Source: CAVVFX01 sp963747535 (GTDB lineage: Bacteria > Acidobacteriota > Terriglobia > Bryobacterales > Bryobacteraceae). From it: a DNA stretch of 64,000 nucleotides. The notes under the pieces were generated by a model. That model saw only the letters and a program-made list of their open reading frames with translations. It had not been told where the DNA came from and did not search any database. The stretch spans positions 186,001-250,000 of the forward strand of contig CAVVFX010000003.1 of the NCBI GenBank assembly GCA_963747535.1. Direction: 5' to 3'. Position numbers and translations under genes: made by a program. Position 1 is the first letter of the stretch. Each line of letters opens with the position of its first letter. Below, piece after piece: positions 34,901-43,900 of this stretch.

Positions 34901-35980
34901 GTCCTGACCGATGCCTCCAAGCTGCGACAGATCCTGATCAACCTGGTTGGCAACGCCGTCAAGTACACCGAACGAGGCTCGATTATACTGCGGCTCGATG
35001 GCTCCAAGGCGGACGCCTCCGACCGCGTGATCCTACGGTTCGAGATCGAGGACACGGGAATCGGTATCGCCGCGGAGGATCATGCGCGCATCTTCGAGCC
35101 CTTCGTGCGAGCGGGCAGCCTGGCGTCGCACGACGGTACCGGACTGGGACTCGCGATTGTCCGGAAGTACCTGGAACTGATGGGGGGAACCATCCGGCTG
35201 GAGAGCATGCCGGGTAAGGGGTCGCGATTTCACCTGGCACTGCCGGTGGAGGTGGAATCAGAGGCGAAGGCGCCGGGGGACAACCGGGCACGAGTGGTCG
35301 GCATTGCTCCCGGCCAACCCGAATTCCGCGTCCTGATCGTCGAAGACCAGTTCGAAAACCGGCTGTTGCTGCGGCGGTTGCTGGAGGGCGCCGGCTTCCG
35401 CGTGCAGGTGGCGGAAAACGGCGAGGCGGGCATCGAGATATTCAAGTCCTGGCGGCCGCACTTCATCTGGATGGATCGCGGCTTGCCCGGCATCGACGGT
35501 ATGGAAGCCGTGCGGCGCATCCGGAAACTGGACGGCGGCCGGGAAGTGAAGATCGCAGCAGTCACCGCGTCGACGCTGGCCGGCGAGCGGGACGAGATGC
35601 TGGCGTCCGGCCTGAACGATTTCCTTAGCAAGCCGTACCGGCTCGCGGAGATCTTCGATTGCATGGCGCGTCACCTGGGCGTGCGCTACATTCGCGCCAA
35701 GGATGCGCCGCGGCCGGCCGCACCGGCGACGCCGGTCCTGCGGCCCGAGGCTTTGGCGGCGCTTCCGGAAGAAGTCCGTAAGGAGTTGGCCGACGCCCTG
35801 ATTGCCCTGGACGTAATGCGCATTGCCGGGCTCATTCGGGGTATCTCGGAGTTAGACCCAGCGCTGGGCGGTGTCCTTGCGATTCTGGCCGGCAAATTCG
35901 CCTACACTCCAATCCTGAAGGCCCTGCTGCAGTGCGACGCGAAGCCTCCTACCACCACACCACACTCGGGCTCCGTATGA
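31973..35980 (+). CDS. Two-component propeller hybrid histidine kinase, paralogue 1
   Basis: 1335 residues. Signal peptide (about 1-25); periplasmic beta-propeller of Reg_prop repeats (about 45-700; blades such as 'EDRSGALWSGTAVGINRLNR'); Y_Y_Y domain (about 715-800); TM helix (about 812-830); short coiled coil; HisKA with His876 ('SMSHELRTPLNAILGFS'); HATPase_c (about 985-1090); receiver (Asp1168, 'FIWMDRGLPGIDG'); helical tail (about 1245-1325). These proteins resemble Bacteroidota HTCS sensors of saccharides but lack the AraC-type output domain. Start GTG 31973 follows CAGGTAAG. First of four close paralogues; the kinase half is nearly the same in all, while the sensor half differs. Confidence 0.9.
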   Translation: MNRALSSLAALPLLALGVFPLVAGQALEPRSDLSEALEVPGSLQSTLRFEHLTTADGLSNDSVFSILQDRHGFMWFGTQGGLNRYDGYRITQYRRDPKNSNSLGDDFVQELFEDSRGGIWCGRSSSAALSRFDPDTETFAHYTLPSRASQSHLGNRGIFEDSRGFIWVGCSAGCPLSRFDPKTKSFRCYSIGKNLAQDWNNISAMYADSAGILWLGTPHGLVRFDPATGAVIRYLPDPPVQGTLGRAISAITSDKSGKLWMTTADGAQPLLFDPITRSFIRHGSVANRATPGPVMNQTMYTDPSGTVWLGTMEGLKVFDPHHGTMGILRNDPADRYSLSANEVWSITGDREGNLWVGVKPGGVNRVLPRSATFGARRHDPGNPDSLSDNNVRAIIGDRTGSIWIGTYSGGLNRFDPGSGKFVHYRHDPRDPRSLDNDLVYSIYEDRSGALWSGTAVGINRLNRKSGTFDHFSRKMIAPQALAPVYYFLEDRSGRFWYGLSQSKALLDRRTGISTSMGASGGLSIFEDHNLNLWFDSFSGVTSMDPAGRFRSVALSSSADTGMRTQVNFFHEDSQGILWLATEAGLVRLDPKTGKYTNYTTWDGLPDNVVQCILSDHAGNLWLSTNYGLSNFNPRENSFRNYHESDGLQGEQFNRKACFEDGSGRMYFGGVHGFNVFDPREIGVNPPAAPPLVLTEFQIHGRTVPVRPGSLLPRPILQMDKLQLSHRENGFSFEFAALSYQDPARTRYRFKLEGLESQWTEVDSRHRYARYTDLQPGNYSFRVQASPDGRTWSEKGTSLGIVIAPPWWMTPWSNGALLLTAMALILGAHWWRVKALEKREVQLETLVGQRTAELVEARDQAQAANRTKSAFLASMSHELRTPLNAILGFSHLLRDGGGVSAEQAKDLDIINHSGEHLLELINDVLDVAKIEAGRIVVENAPCDLQRLVHGVIEMMQLRAREKSLQLLVEQSAGFPSLVLTDASKLRQILINLVGNAVKYTERGSIILRLDGSKADASDRVILRFEIEDTGIGIAAEDHARIFEPFVRAGSLASHDGTGLGLAIVRKYLELMGGTIRLESMPGKGSRFHLALPVEVESEAKAPGDNRARVVGIAPGQPEFRVLIVEDQFENRLLLRRLLEGAGFRVQVAENGEAGIEIFKSWRPHFIWMDRGLPGIDGMEAVRRIRKLDGGREVKIAAVTASTLAGERDEMLASGLNDFLSKPYRLAEIFDCMARHLGVRYIRAKDAPRPAAPATPVLRPEALAALPEEVRKELADALIALDVMRIAGLIRGISELDPALGGVLAILAGKFAYTPILKALLQCDAKPPTTTPHSGSV

Positions 35981-36120
35981 TTCCGAACCAGCAGCCGCTC
36001 CAAAATTACGACGCCTGCGATCAGATCGCCATCTGTCTCCGGAGGCTCTCCCGGTAGAAGATCGGCTGCACCCGTTGTACAGCCAGTGTGTTATGTGTTA
36101 CTAAGGGCAGCAGGTAAGAT

Positions 36121-36300
36121 GTGAGTCGCGCCTTTTCTACGCTTGCAGTATTGTCCCTCGTGGCGTTGCGTGTTTTGCCGCCAGCCGTCGGGCCCCCCGC
36201 ATCCGCCGCCATCTTGGGAGGGACCGGGTTGCGCAGCGACCTGCCCGAGCCCACCTCCCACGCAAGCGAGGGCTCAAAAGAAGCCGGCGGAGGGAAGTAG
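36121..36300 (+). pseudogene. Short in-frame leader ORF: detached N-terminus of the next kinase
   Basis: GTG 36121 opens a 59-residue frame with a signal-peptide-like start ('MSRAFSTLAVLSLVALRVLP') and ends at TAG 36298-36300, directly followed by the ATG of the kinase at 36301 in the same frame. The leader caggtaagatgtgagtcg and the 'LRSDL' segment match the start of the paralogue at 31973. So the original N-terminus was probably continuous and a stop codon has split it off. It may now act as a small leader whose translation couples to the kinase. The kinase has its own signal-like start. Confidence 0.6.
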
Positions 36301-39300
36301 ATGACCGCTGGCCAATCGCTTTCCGTCGGGATCCTTGTGGCGGCGCTCCTCTACCGCCCCGCCGCGTACTCTTCCGACTCCCGGGTGACGCTGCCGGTAA
36401 CCGATGGGCACGACATCCAATTCACCCGGCTGTCCGTTGCCGGGGAATCGTTTCAGAGCAGGGTTATGAGCATCGCCCAGGATCGCTATGGATTTCTGTG
36501 GTTTGGCACCGACGATGGTTTGTACCGCTACGACGGGTACAATCTCAAGCCCTACCGGCGCGAGCGTGGCAACCCGAACAGCCTTAGCGATGACACCGTC
36601 AGCGTGGTTTACCTCGACCGCGCCGGCATTCTCTGGGTCGGTACTGGCTTCGGAGGACTCGACCGGTTCGACCCGGTGTCGGACACCTTCAGACATTACC
36701 GCCATGACCCAGCCAATCGCGGCAGCTTGAGCGACAATGCAGTTCAAAGCATCTATCAGGATGCCGGCGGTGCTCTGTGGGTCGGCACCTACGGCGGCGG
36801 CCTGAATCGCCTGGACCCGTCCAGCGGGACCTTCGTCCACTACGTGCACGATCCTCAGGATCCCGGCAGCCTGAGCAGCGATGTCGTGGCTCAAATATTC
36901 GAGGACCGTTCGGGCGTTCTGTGGGTCGGCACGATCGGCGGCGGCCTCGACCGGCTGGACCGGAACAGCAGTCGCTTTTCGCACTTCTTCCACGTTCCGA
37001 ACGACCCCAGCAGCCCGGGTGATATCAGCGATGAGTCGCTGACTCGCATCCGCGCGGATCACTCAGGTGCCATATGGCTGGGTTTCGCCTTGAGCACGCT
37101 GGATCCGAAGACCGGATCGTTCACTCGCTACGTTTTTCCGTCGAAGGAACCCAACCGCGATATCTTCACGCAAGTGAGAGCCATTCAGGAGGACCGGGAC
37201 GGCGTGCTCTGGCTCGGTACGGTGAGCGGGTTGCTCGCGCTTGACCACGAGCGCAGGCAGTTCGTGCGCTACATGAAGAATCCGGCTAATCCGCACAGCC
37301 TGCATAACGACGACGTCCTGGCCCTGTTCGAGGACATCGAGGGGAATATGTGGGTGGGCACGCAAAGCGGTGTGAGCCGGTTCAACCGCAAACCGTCCTT
37401 TCTCAACCTTCAGCATGAGGCCGGCAATACCCAAAGCCTGGCGGACAACTCCATCCGCGCCGTGCAGGTGGACAGCCAGGGTGCCCTTTGGGTCGGCACC
37501 CGCCGCGGGCTCCAGCGCTTCGACCGGAAAACAGGCCGATCCACCCAATACCAGCACGTTCCCCACGACTCACGCAGCCTCTCGAATAACTACATCACGG
37601 TCATCCGGGAAGATCGCTCCGGCGTACTCTGGGTTGGCACGGGTGGCGGAGGACTCGACCGGTTCGACCGCACAACCGGACGTTTCTTCGCCTACCACTA
37701 CAATCCGGAGAACCCTGCCGGTTTGAGTAGCGATGGCATCATTTCCCTTTTGGAAACCCGCGATGGGGTGCTCTGGGTGGCCACTGTCGCGGGCTTGGAC
37801 CGCTTCGACCGCCAAACCGGGCGTTTCAAAACTTATCATCACGACTCGCGCGACCCGCACAGCCTCTCCGACGACTTCGTCAAAACGCTGTTCGAGGACC
37901 GGGCCGGCGTCCTGTGGGTCGGAACCAACGGCGGACTTAATCGTTTTGACCGTGCGTCCCAGCGGTTCACGACGTGGCGTCACAATCCCCAGGACCCCGC
38001 CAGCCTCAGCCACGACAAAGTGAATGCCATTTGGGAAGACCGTTCCGGAACCCTGTGGGTTGCCACCCAGGACGGCCTCGACCAAATGGACCGTAACCGC
38101 GGAACCTTCGCGAGTTTCACCCGCAGGGACGGTCTGCCGGACAATGCCGTCCAGGCAATTCTGGAAGACCGTCAGGGGTCTCTCTGGTTGGCCACCCACT
38201 ACGGCCTCTCGCAGTTTCGTCCCCTGACCAGGACTTTCCGCAACTATTCCGAATCGGATGGCCTGCCGGGCAATTTATTGAACCCGATTGGCACTGAGGG
38301 CAGTTGCCGCGCTCCGGATGGTGAAATGTCGTTTGGCTCCAGGAACGGCCTGACTTCCTTCTACCCCGCTCGGATCTCCGCGAATCCGTATGTCCCGCCG
38401 GTCGTGTTGACGGACCTCCTTCTGTTCAATATCCCGGTGCATCCGGGCGGGAACTCGCCGCTCCGGCAACCCATCTGGGCACAGGATTCGCTCACCCTGA
38501 ATCACCGGCAGAGCATCTTTACTCTGGAATTCGCCGCCTTGAGCTACATGGCCCCCGACAAGAATCGCTACCGCTATCGGCTCGAGGGACTCGAAACCGA
38601 CTGGAACCAGGTGGATGGCCGGCGGCGGCTGGCAACCTATACCAGTCTTCCGTCGGGCAAATACCTGTTCCGTGTCCAGGCCTCCAACAATGGCGACGTG
38701 TGGAACGAGAAAGGCGTGGCGCTTCCTATCATCATCTTGCCGCCCTGGTGGGCGACATGGTGGTTCCGGAGTTTTGTCGGACTGAGCCTCGCGGGCCTGG
38801 CCTTCGAAGTCTATCATTCTCGCCTGAAGCGGGAGGTGCACCTCCAGGCGCTGGTCCTGCAGCGTACCGCCGAATTGGTCGAGGCCCGCGACCAGGCTCA
38901 AGCCGCCAACCGTGCCAAAAGCGCTTTCCTCGCGAGCATGAGCCACGAACTGCGCACGCCGCTCAACGCTATCCTCGGTTTCTCCACCCTCCTGCGCGAA
39001 GGCGAAGCTACCCCCGACGAGCAACGCAAAGACCTGGACATCATCAACCGCAGCGGCGAGCACCTGCTCGGGTTGATCAATGGCGCACTGGACGTGGCTA
39101 AAATCGAAGCCGGACGCACGGTCGTGGAAAACGCCGTCTGCGATGTGCAAAGCCTGGTGCGCGACGTGATGGAAATGATGCAGATGCGTGCCATGGCGAA
39201 AAATCTGCAACTCCTCTTCGAGCAGTCCCCGGGTTTCCCGCGCCTTGTCCGGACCGATGCCTCCAAACTGCGCCAGATTCTGATTAACCTGATCGGCAAC

Positions 39301-40305
39301 GCCGTGAAGTACACCGAACAAGGCGTCATCATGCTGCGTTTGGATGTCTCGCCGGCGGATCCCTCCGGCCGCGTGCCGCTGCAGTTCGACGTCGAGGATA
39401 CGGGCATCGGCGTGGCCCCGGAGGATCAGGACCGCATCTTCGAGCCCTTCGTGCGAGCGGGCAGGCCGGAGTCCCAGGACGGTACTGGACTCGGTCTCGC
39501 TATCGTACGGAAGTACGTGGACCTGATGGGCGGCACCATCCGGCTGCAGAGCGTACCCGGTATGGGTTCGCGATTTCACGTGGAACTGCCCGTGGAAGTG
39601 GAATCAGAGGCGAAGGTGCCCGAGGACCACCAGACTCGAGTGATCGGCATCGCGCCCTCCAGTTGTGAATACCGCATCCTGATCGTTGACGACCAGTTCG
39701 AAAACCGACTGCTGCTGCGGCGGTTGCTGGAGGGGGTCGGGTTCCGCGTGCGCGTGGCTGAGAGCGGCGAGGAGGGCATCGAGATATTTGAGTCCTGGCG
39801 GCCGGACTTCATCTGGATGGATCGCGGGTTGCGCGGCATGGACGGTATGGAGGCAGTGCGGCGCATCCGGAAACTGGAAGGCGGGAAAGACGTGAAGATC
39901 GCAGCGGTCACCGCGTCGGCTCTAACCGGTGAGCGCGACGAAATGCTGGCCTCCGGCCTGGACGATTTCCTCAGTAAGCCATATCGGCTGGCGGACATCT
40001 TTGACTGCATGGCGCGTCACCTGGACGTGCGCTACGTTCGCGCCCAGGACGCGCCCCAGCCGCCCGTACCGGCCACGGCGGTCCTGCGGCCGGAGGCGTT
40101 GGCGGCACTCCCGGAGGAATTGCGTAGAGAGTTGGCGGACGCCGTGATCGCCCTGGACGGGGAACTGATTACCGGGCTCATTCGCCGCATTTCGGAGGCA
40201 GACCCCGCGCTCGGCGGTGTCCTCGCGGTCCTGGCCGGCAGATTCGCCTACACGCCGATCCTGCACGCCCTGCGCTCCTGCAACGGGAAGCCGGCCAGAG
40301 GTTAG
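36301..40305 (+). CDS. Two-component propeller hybrid histidine kinase, paralogue 2
   Basis: 1334 residues. A signal-like N-terminus ('LSVGILVAALLYRPAAYSSD') is followed by a long periplasmic propeller (about 40-690) with at least twelve 'EDRSGVLWVGT'-type blades. Then come a Y_Y_Y domain (about 733-815), a TM helix (about 820-840), HisKA with His882, HATPase_c, a receiver with Asp1174 ('FIWMDRGLRGMDG') and the helical tail (about 1250-1330). The ATG directly abuts the TAG of a short in-frame ORF that looks like its former N-terminus. No ribosome site better than GGAGGGAAG, just before the TAG, is needed. Likely senses an extracellular ligand through the propeller; the phosphate acceptor beyond its own receiver is not encoded nearby. 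Confidence 0.9.
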   Translation: MTAGQSLSVGILVAALLYRPAAYSSDSRVTLPVTDGHDIQFTRLSVAGESFQSRVMSIAQDRYGFLWFGTDDGLYRYDGYNLKPYRRERGNPNSLSDDTVSVVYLDRAGILWVGTGFGGLDRFDPVSDTFRHYRHDPANRGSLSDNAVQSIYQDAGGALWVGTYGGGLNRLDPSSGTFVHYVHDPQDPGSLSSDVVAQIFEDRSGVLWVGTIGGGLDRLDRNSSRFSHFFHVPNDPSSPGDISDESLTRIRADHSGAIWLGFALSTLDPKTGSFTRYVFPSKEPNRDIFTQVRAIQEDRDGVLWLGTVSGLLALDHERRQFVRYMKNPANPHSLHNDDVLALFEDIEGNMWVGTQSGVSRFNRKPSFLNLQHEAGNTQSLADNSIRAVQVDSQGALWVGTRRGLQRFDRKTGRSTQYQHVPHDSRSLSNNYITVIREDRSGVLWVGTGGGGLDRFDRTTGRFFAYHYNPENPAGLSSDGIISLLETRDGVLWVATVAGLDRFDRQTGRFKTYHHDSRDPHSLSDDFVKTLFEDRAGVLWVGTNGGLNRFDRASQRFTTWRHNPQDPASLSHDKVNAIWEDRSGTLWVATQDGLDQMDRNRGTFASFTRRDGLPDNAVQAILEDRQGSLWLATHYGLSQFRPLTRTFRNYSESDGLPGNLLNPIGTEGSCRAPDGEMSFGSRNGLTSFYPARISANPYVPPVVLTDLLLFNIPVHPGGNSPLRQPIWAQDSLTLNHRQSIFTLEFAALSYMAPDKNRYRYRLEGLETDWNQVDGRRRLATYTSLPSGKYLFRVQASNNGDVWNEKGVALPIIILPPWWATWWFRSFVGLSLAGLAFEVYHSRLKREVHLQALVLQRTAELVEARDQAQAANRAKSAFLASMSHELRTPLNAILGFSTLLREGEATPDEQRKDLDIINRSGEHLLGLINGALDVAKIEAGRTVVENAVCDVQSLVRDVMEMMQMRAMAKNLQLLFEQSPGFPRLVRTDASKLRQILINLIGNAVKYTEQGVIMLRLDVSPADPSGRVPLQFDVEDTGIGVAPEDQDRIFEPFVRAGRPESQDGTGLGLAIVRKYVDLMGGTIRLQSVPGMGSRFHVELPVEVESEAKVPEDHQTRVIGIAPSSCEYRILIVDDQFENRLLLRRLLEGVGFRVRVAESGEEGIEIFESWRPDFIWMDRGLRGMDGMEAVRRIRKLEGGKDVKIAAVTASALTGERDEMLASGLDDFLSKPYRLADIFDCMARHLDVRYVRAQDAPQPPVPATAVLRPEALAALPEELRRELADAVIALDGELITGLIRRISEADPALGGVLAVLAGRFAYTPILHALRSCNGKPARG

Positions 40306-40346
40306 TTCTACCATGTGATCCTTCGTTGTGGAGTGGGCGATTTCGC

Positions 40347-40388
40347 CTGCTCTCGCGCGTTGGAGAGACTTCTGCCACAGGCTGCTAC
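40347..40388 (+). repeat. Dispersed CTGCTCTCGCGCG repeat, copy 1
   Basis: ctgctctcgcgcgttggagagacttctgccacaggctgcta-type sequence, 42 bases, almost the same as 58619-58660 (two differences). It lies between the end of a kinase gene and the receptor fragment. A shorter match is at about 31886-31906. Confidence 0.65.
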
Positions 40389-40466
40389 CCCGCCGCGCAT
40401 GTCTTCCCGCTCGCGTGACAACCCTGACTGCGGCGAGTGGATTCGTGCCGACCGATGCGCGTCACG

Positions 40467-40934
40467 TCAGAATCGGTACCTCAGTGCGATCTGAACACTC
40501 CTGGCGCCTTGCGAGGATTGCAGCAGACCCAGTGTCGGTCCGATTCCATGATTCGGGCCATTCAGGATCGGGGTGTTTGTCAGGTTTAAGAATTCTCCGC
40601 GCAGGTCCATGCTCTGCGTGCTACCGATACGGAACGATTTTTGCAGGCTGAAATCGAGAGATGCGAGGCCCGGGCCGCGTAACGTTCCGTTGCCGCAACT
40701 GCCGAAAGTGCCCGTTGCGGGCGGCGCATAAGCCGACGGGTTGAACCATAAGTAACCACCCTGGGGCGCATTCTGTTCTCCGTACACCGTGGCCGGGACG
40801 AGGCAGTTGGCGCGAGCGGCGCCCGCCAGCGTGCCGGAAGCATCGCTCACAGTCACCGTTACCGGGAAGCCCGTGTGGAGACTCAGGATACCGCTCGCCT
40901 GCCACCCTCCCAAGATGGCATCAATCGGTTCTCT
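40467..40934 (-). pseudogene. Duplicated C-terminal fragment of a TonB-dependent receptor
   Basis: About 150 codons match the last part of the full receptor at 45175-48561 at roughly 90% identity: 'GGWQASGILSLHTGFPVTVT', 'YLWFNPSAYAPPATGTFGSC', 'LDFSLQKSFRIGSTQSMDLR', ending in 'IALRYRF'. Nothing upstream in this frame is receptor-like; instead the fragment joins the 3' end of the kinase gene at about 40930-40938. It has no start or signal peptide of its own and cannot make a beta-barrel. It is a recombination scar and probably recorded the duplication of a receptor-kinase block. Confidence 0.85.
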
Positions 40935-43900
40935 AGGCACCTGTCGCCCGCCTTGCCGTTGCAGGACTGTAGGGCCTTCAGGATCGGAGTGTAAGCGAAC
41001 CTGCCCGCGAGGAGCGCAAGTACACCGCCCAACGCGGGATCTACTTCCGACATCCTGCGGATGACCCCGGTAATCCGCTCTCCGTCCAGCATAGTCAAGG
41101 CATTCGCCAAATCTTGACGCAGTTCTTCCGGGATTGCCGCCAACGCTTCCGGCTGCAATTCCGCCGTTCCCCGCGCGACCGGCAGTGATGTGTCTTTTGC
41201 GCGAACGTAACAAACGCCCAGGTGACGCGCCATGCAGTCAAACATCTCCTCCAGCCGATAGGGCTTGCCAAGAAAATCGTCCAGGCCGGCGGCCAGCATC
41301 TCGTCTCGCTGATCAGCGAGCACCGAGGCGGTGACCGCTGCGATCTTCACTTCCCGCCCACCGTCCAGTTCCCTGATGCGCCGGACAGTCTCGAGCCCGT
41401 CCATTCCTCGCAGACCGCGGTCCATCCAGATGAAGTGAGGCCGCCAGGACTGGAATATCTCGATGCCTTCCGCTCCGTCTTCAGCCACGCGCACGCTGAA
41501 GCCGACGCGCTCCAGCAGTCGCCGCAGCAACAGCCGGTTTTCGAACTGGTCTTCGACAACTAGGACGCGGAATTCGGGCTGGTTGGGTTCGATGCCGACC
41601 ACTCGCGGGCAATTCTCCCGGTGCTTCATCGCCTCTGATTCCTTCTCCCGTTCCACCGACAGTTCCACGCAAAACTGCGATCCCTTTCCGGGTTTGCTCG
41701 CCAGGCGGATGGTTCCCCCCATCAGTTCCACGTACTGCCGGACGATAGCGAGTCCCAGTCCAGTACCGTCCCGAGACCGCGGCGTGCCGGCTTGCACGAA
41801 GGGCTCGAAGATGCGCGCCTGATCCTCCAAGGCTATGCCGATGCCGGTATCTTCGACCTGGAACCGCAGCAGCACGTGATCGGAGGTGTCTGCCTTGAGG
41901 CCATCCAGACGCAGGGTGACCGTTCCCTGCTCGGTGCACTTCACCGCGTTGCCTAGTAAGTTGATCAGTATCTGCCGGAGTTTGGCAGCATCAGTCCGGA
42001 CAAGGCGGGGAAAACGAGGGGACTGCTCGACCAGCAGTTGAAGGTTTTTCGCTCTGGCGCGCACCTGCATCATTTCCGTAATGTCGCGCACCAGGCTCTG
42101 CACGTCGCACGGCGTGCTCTCCACGACGATCCGGCCGGCCTCTATCTTTGCCACGTCCAGCACGTCGTTGATCAACCCGAGCAGGTGTTCGCCGCTGCGG
42201 TTGATGATGTCCAGGTCTTTGCGTTGCTCCTCGGGGGTGGCGCCACCTTCGCGCAGCAGAGTGGAGAACCCCAGGATGGCGTTGAGCGGCGTCCGCAGTT
42301 CATGACTCATATTGGCCAGAAAAGCGCTTTTGGCGCGATTGGCCACTTCCGCGGCATCCTTGGCGATCTGGAGTTCGCGGGTCCGTTCCAATAGCTCGCC
42401 GGTCCGTTCCGCTACCTCTTCTTCGAGTCTGGCAGCCGCCAGATGCAAACTCCGCACGCGAGATCGGTAGACCTCGAACACCAGGCCCACAACGCCCAGG
42501 ACGACAATGCTCCTGAACCACCACGTCGCCCACCATGGCGGCAGGATCGTGATTGCGAGAGTTGCGATCTTCGGGTTCCAAACTCCATCATTATTAGACC
42601 CCTGCACCTGGAAGACATAATCCCCAGCCTTCAGGTTCGTATACGTGGCGGAGCGCCGCCGGCTGTCCACTTCGTTCCAATCTGATTCGAGGCCCACCAG
42701 TCGATAGCGGTACCGGTTCTTCTCGGGAGCCGTATAACTCAAGGCTGCGAACTCCAGCGTGAAAATGCTCTGTTTGTCAGTCAGTGTAAGAGAATCGGTC
42801 GCCCAAACCGGCTTGCGGAGCGGCGATTTCGCTCCTTGGCGCACAGGCGCATTGAAAAGAAGAAGGTCAGTCAGGACAACCGGCGGGATGTAGGGATTCG
42901 CGGAGATTCGATCGGGGTGGAAGGCAGTCAGGCCGTTAAAGGATCCAAAATACATTTCACCGTCCGGAGCGCGGGTGCTGCCCTCGGCGCCGATCGGGTT
43001 CAATAGGTTGGCCGCCAGGCCATCCGATTCAGAATAGTTAGCGAAGGTCCTCGTCATCGGTCGAAATCGACTGAGGCCGTTATCCGTGGCCAGCCAAAGA
43101 TCTCCCCGGGCGTCTTCCAGAATCCCGCCTATGGCGTTGCTTGGCAGACCGTCCTTGCTTGTGAAGGTCGTGAAGGTTCCCCGGCTACGGTCCATTTGGT
43201 TGAGGCCGTCCTGCGTCCCAACCCATAGGGTTCCCTGCCTGTCCTCCCGGATAGCGTGCACATGGTCATTGCTGAGACTGGCAAGGTCTTGGGGGTTGTG
43301 GCGATAGAAGGTGAACTTCTGCGATGCGCGGTCAAAGCGCTGCAGTCCTTCATCGGCGGTTCCTACCCACAAGCTTCCGGCCCTGTCCTCGAAAACCGTT
43401 TGGACATTGTCGTCGGAGGGTTTGTGCGGGTCGCTCGCGTTGAGGTGGTATGTCGTGAACCGCCCGGTTCGGGGGTCCCGGACGTCCAGGCCCCCGCCGG
43501 TGGCCACCCAGAGCATCCCGTCGCGGTCTTCCAGCAGAGAAGTGATTCCGTCGTTACTTAAGCCTGAGGGGTTGTCCGGTCGGTAGCGGTAGCCGAAGAA
43601 ACGTCCCGTTGTGCGATCGAACCGGTTCAGTCCTCCGCCACCCGTGCCAACCCAGAGCGTGCCCGAGCGATCTTCCCGGATGACCGAAACGAAGTTATCC
43701 GAGAGGCTTTGGGGGTCGTGGGGATCGTGCCGGTACAGGGTGTATTGGCCGGTTTTCCGATCGATCCGTTCCAGGCCGTGGCGGGTGCCAACCCAAAGCG
43801 TCCCGTGGCTGTCCACTTGAACGGCCCGGATGATGCTGGTCATCGGGCCTTGTCTGTCGCCGGCCCCTTCCTGATAGTTGACAAAGACTGGTTTGCGGCG

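Noticed and set aside
36301..38250. Repeated blade motifs considered as a tandem DNA repeat
   Set aside because: The repeats are protein-level propeller blades of about 40-48 residues with diverged DNA, not a DNA repeat array.
40935..41213. Upstream extension of the receptor-fragment frame
   Set aside because: It lies inside the kinase gene in another frame and carries no receptor sequence; only 40467-40934 is receptor-derived.
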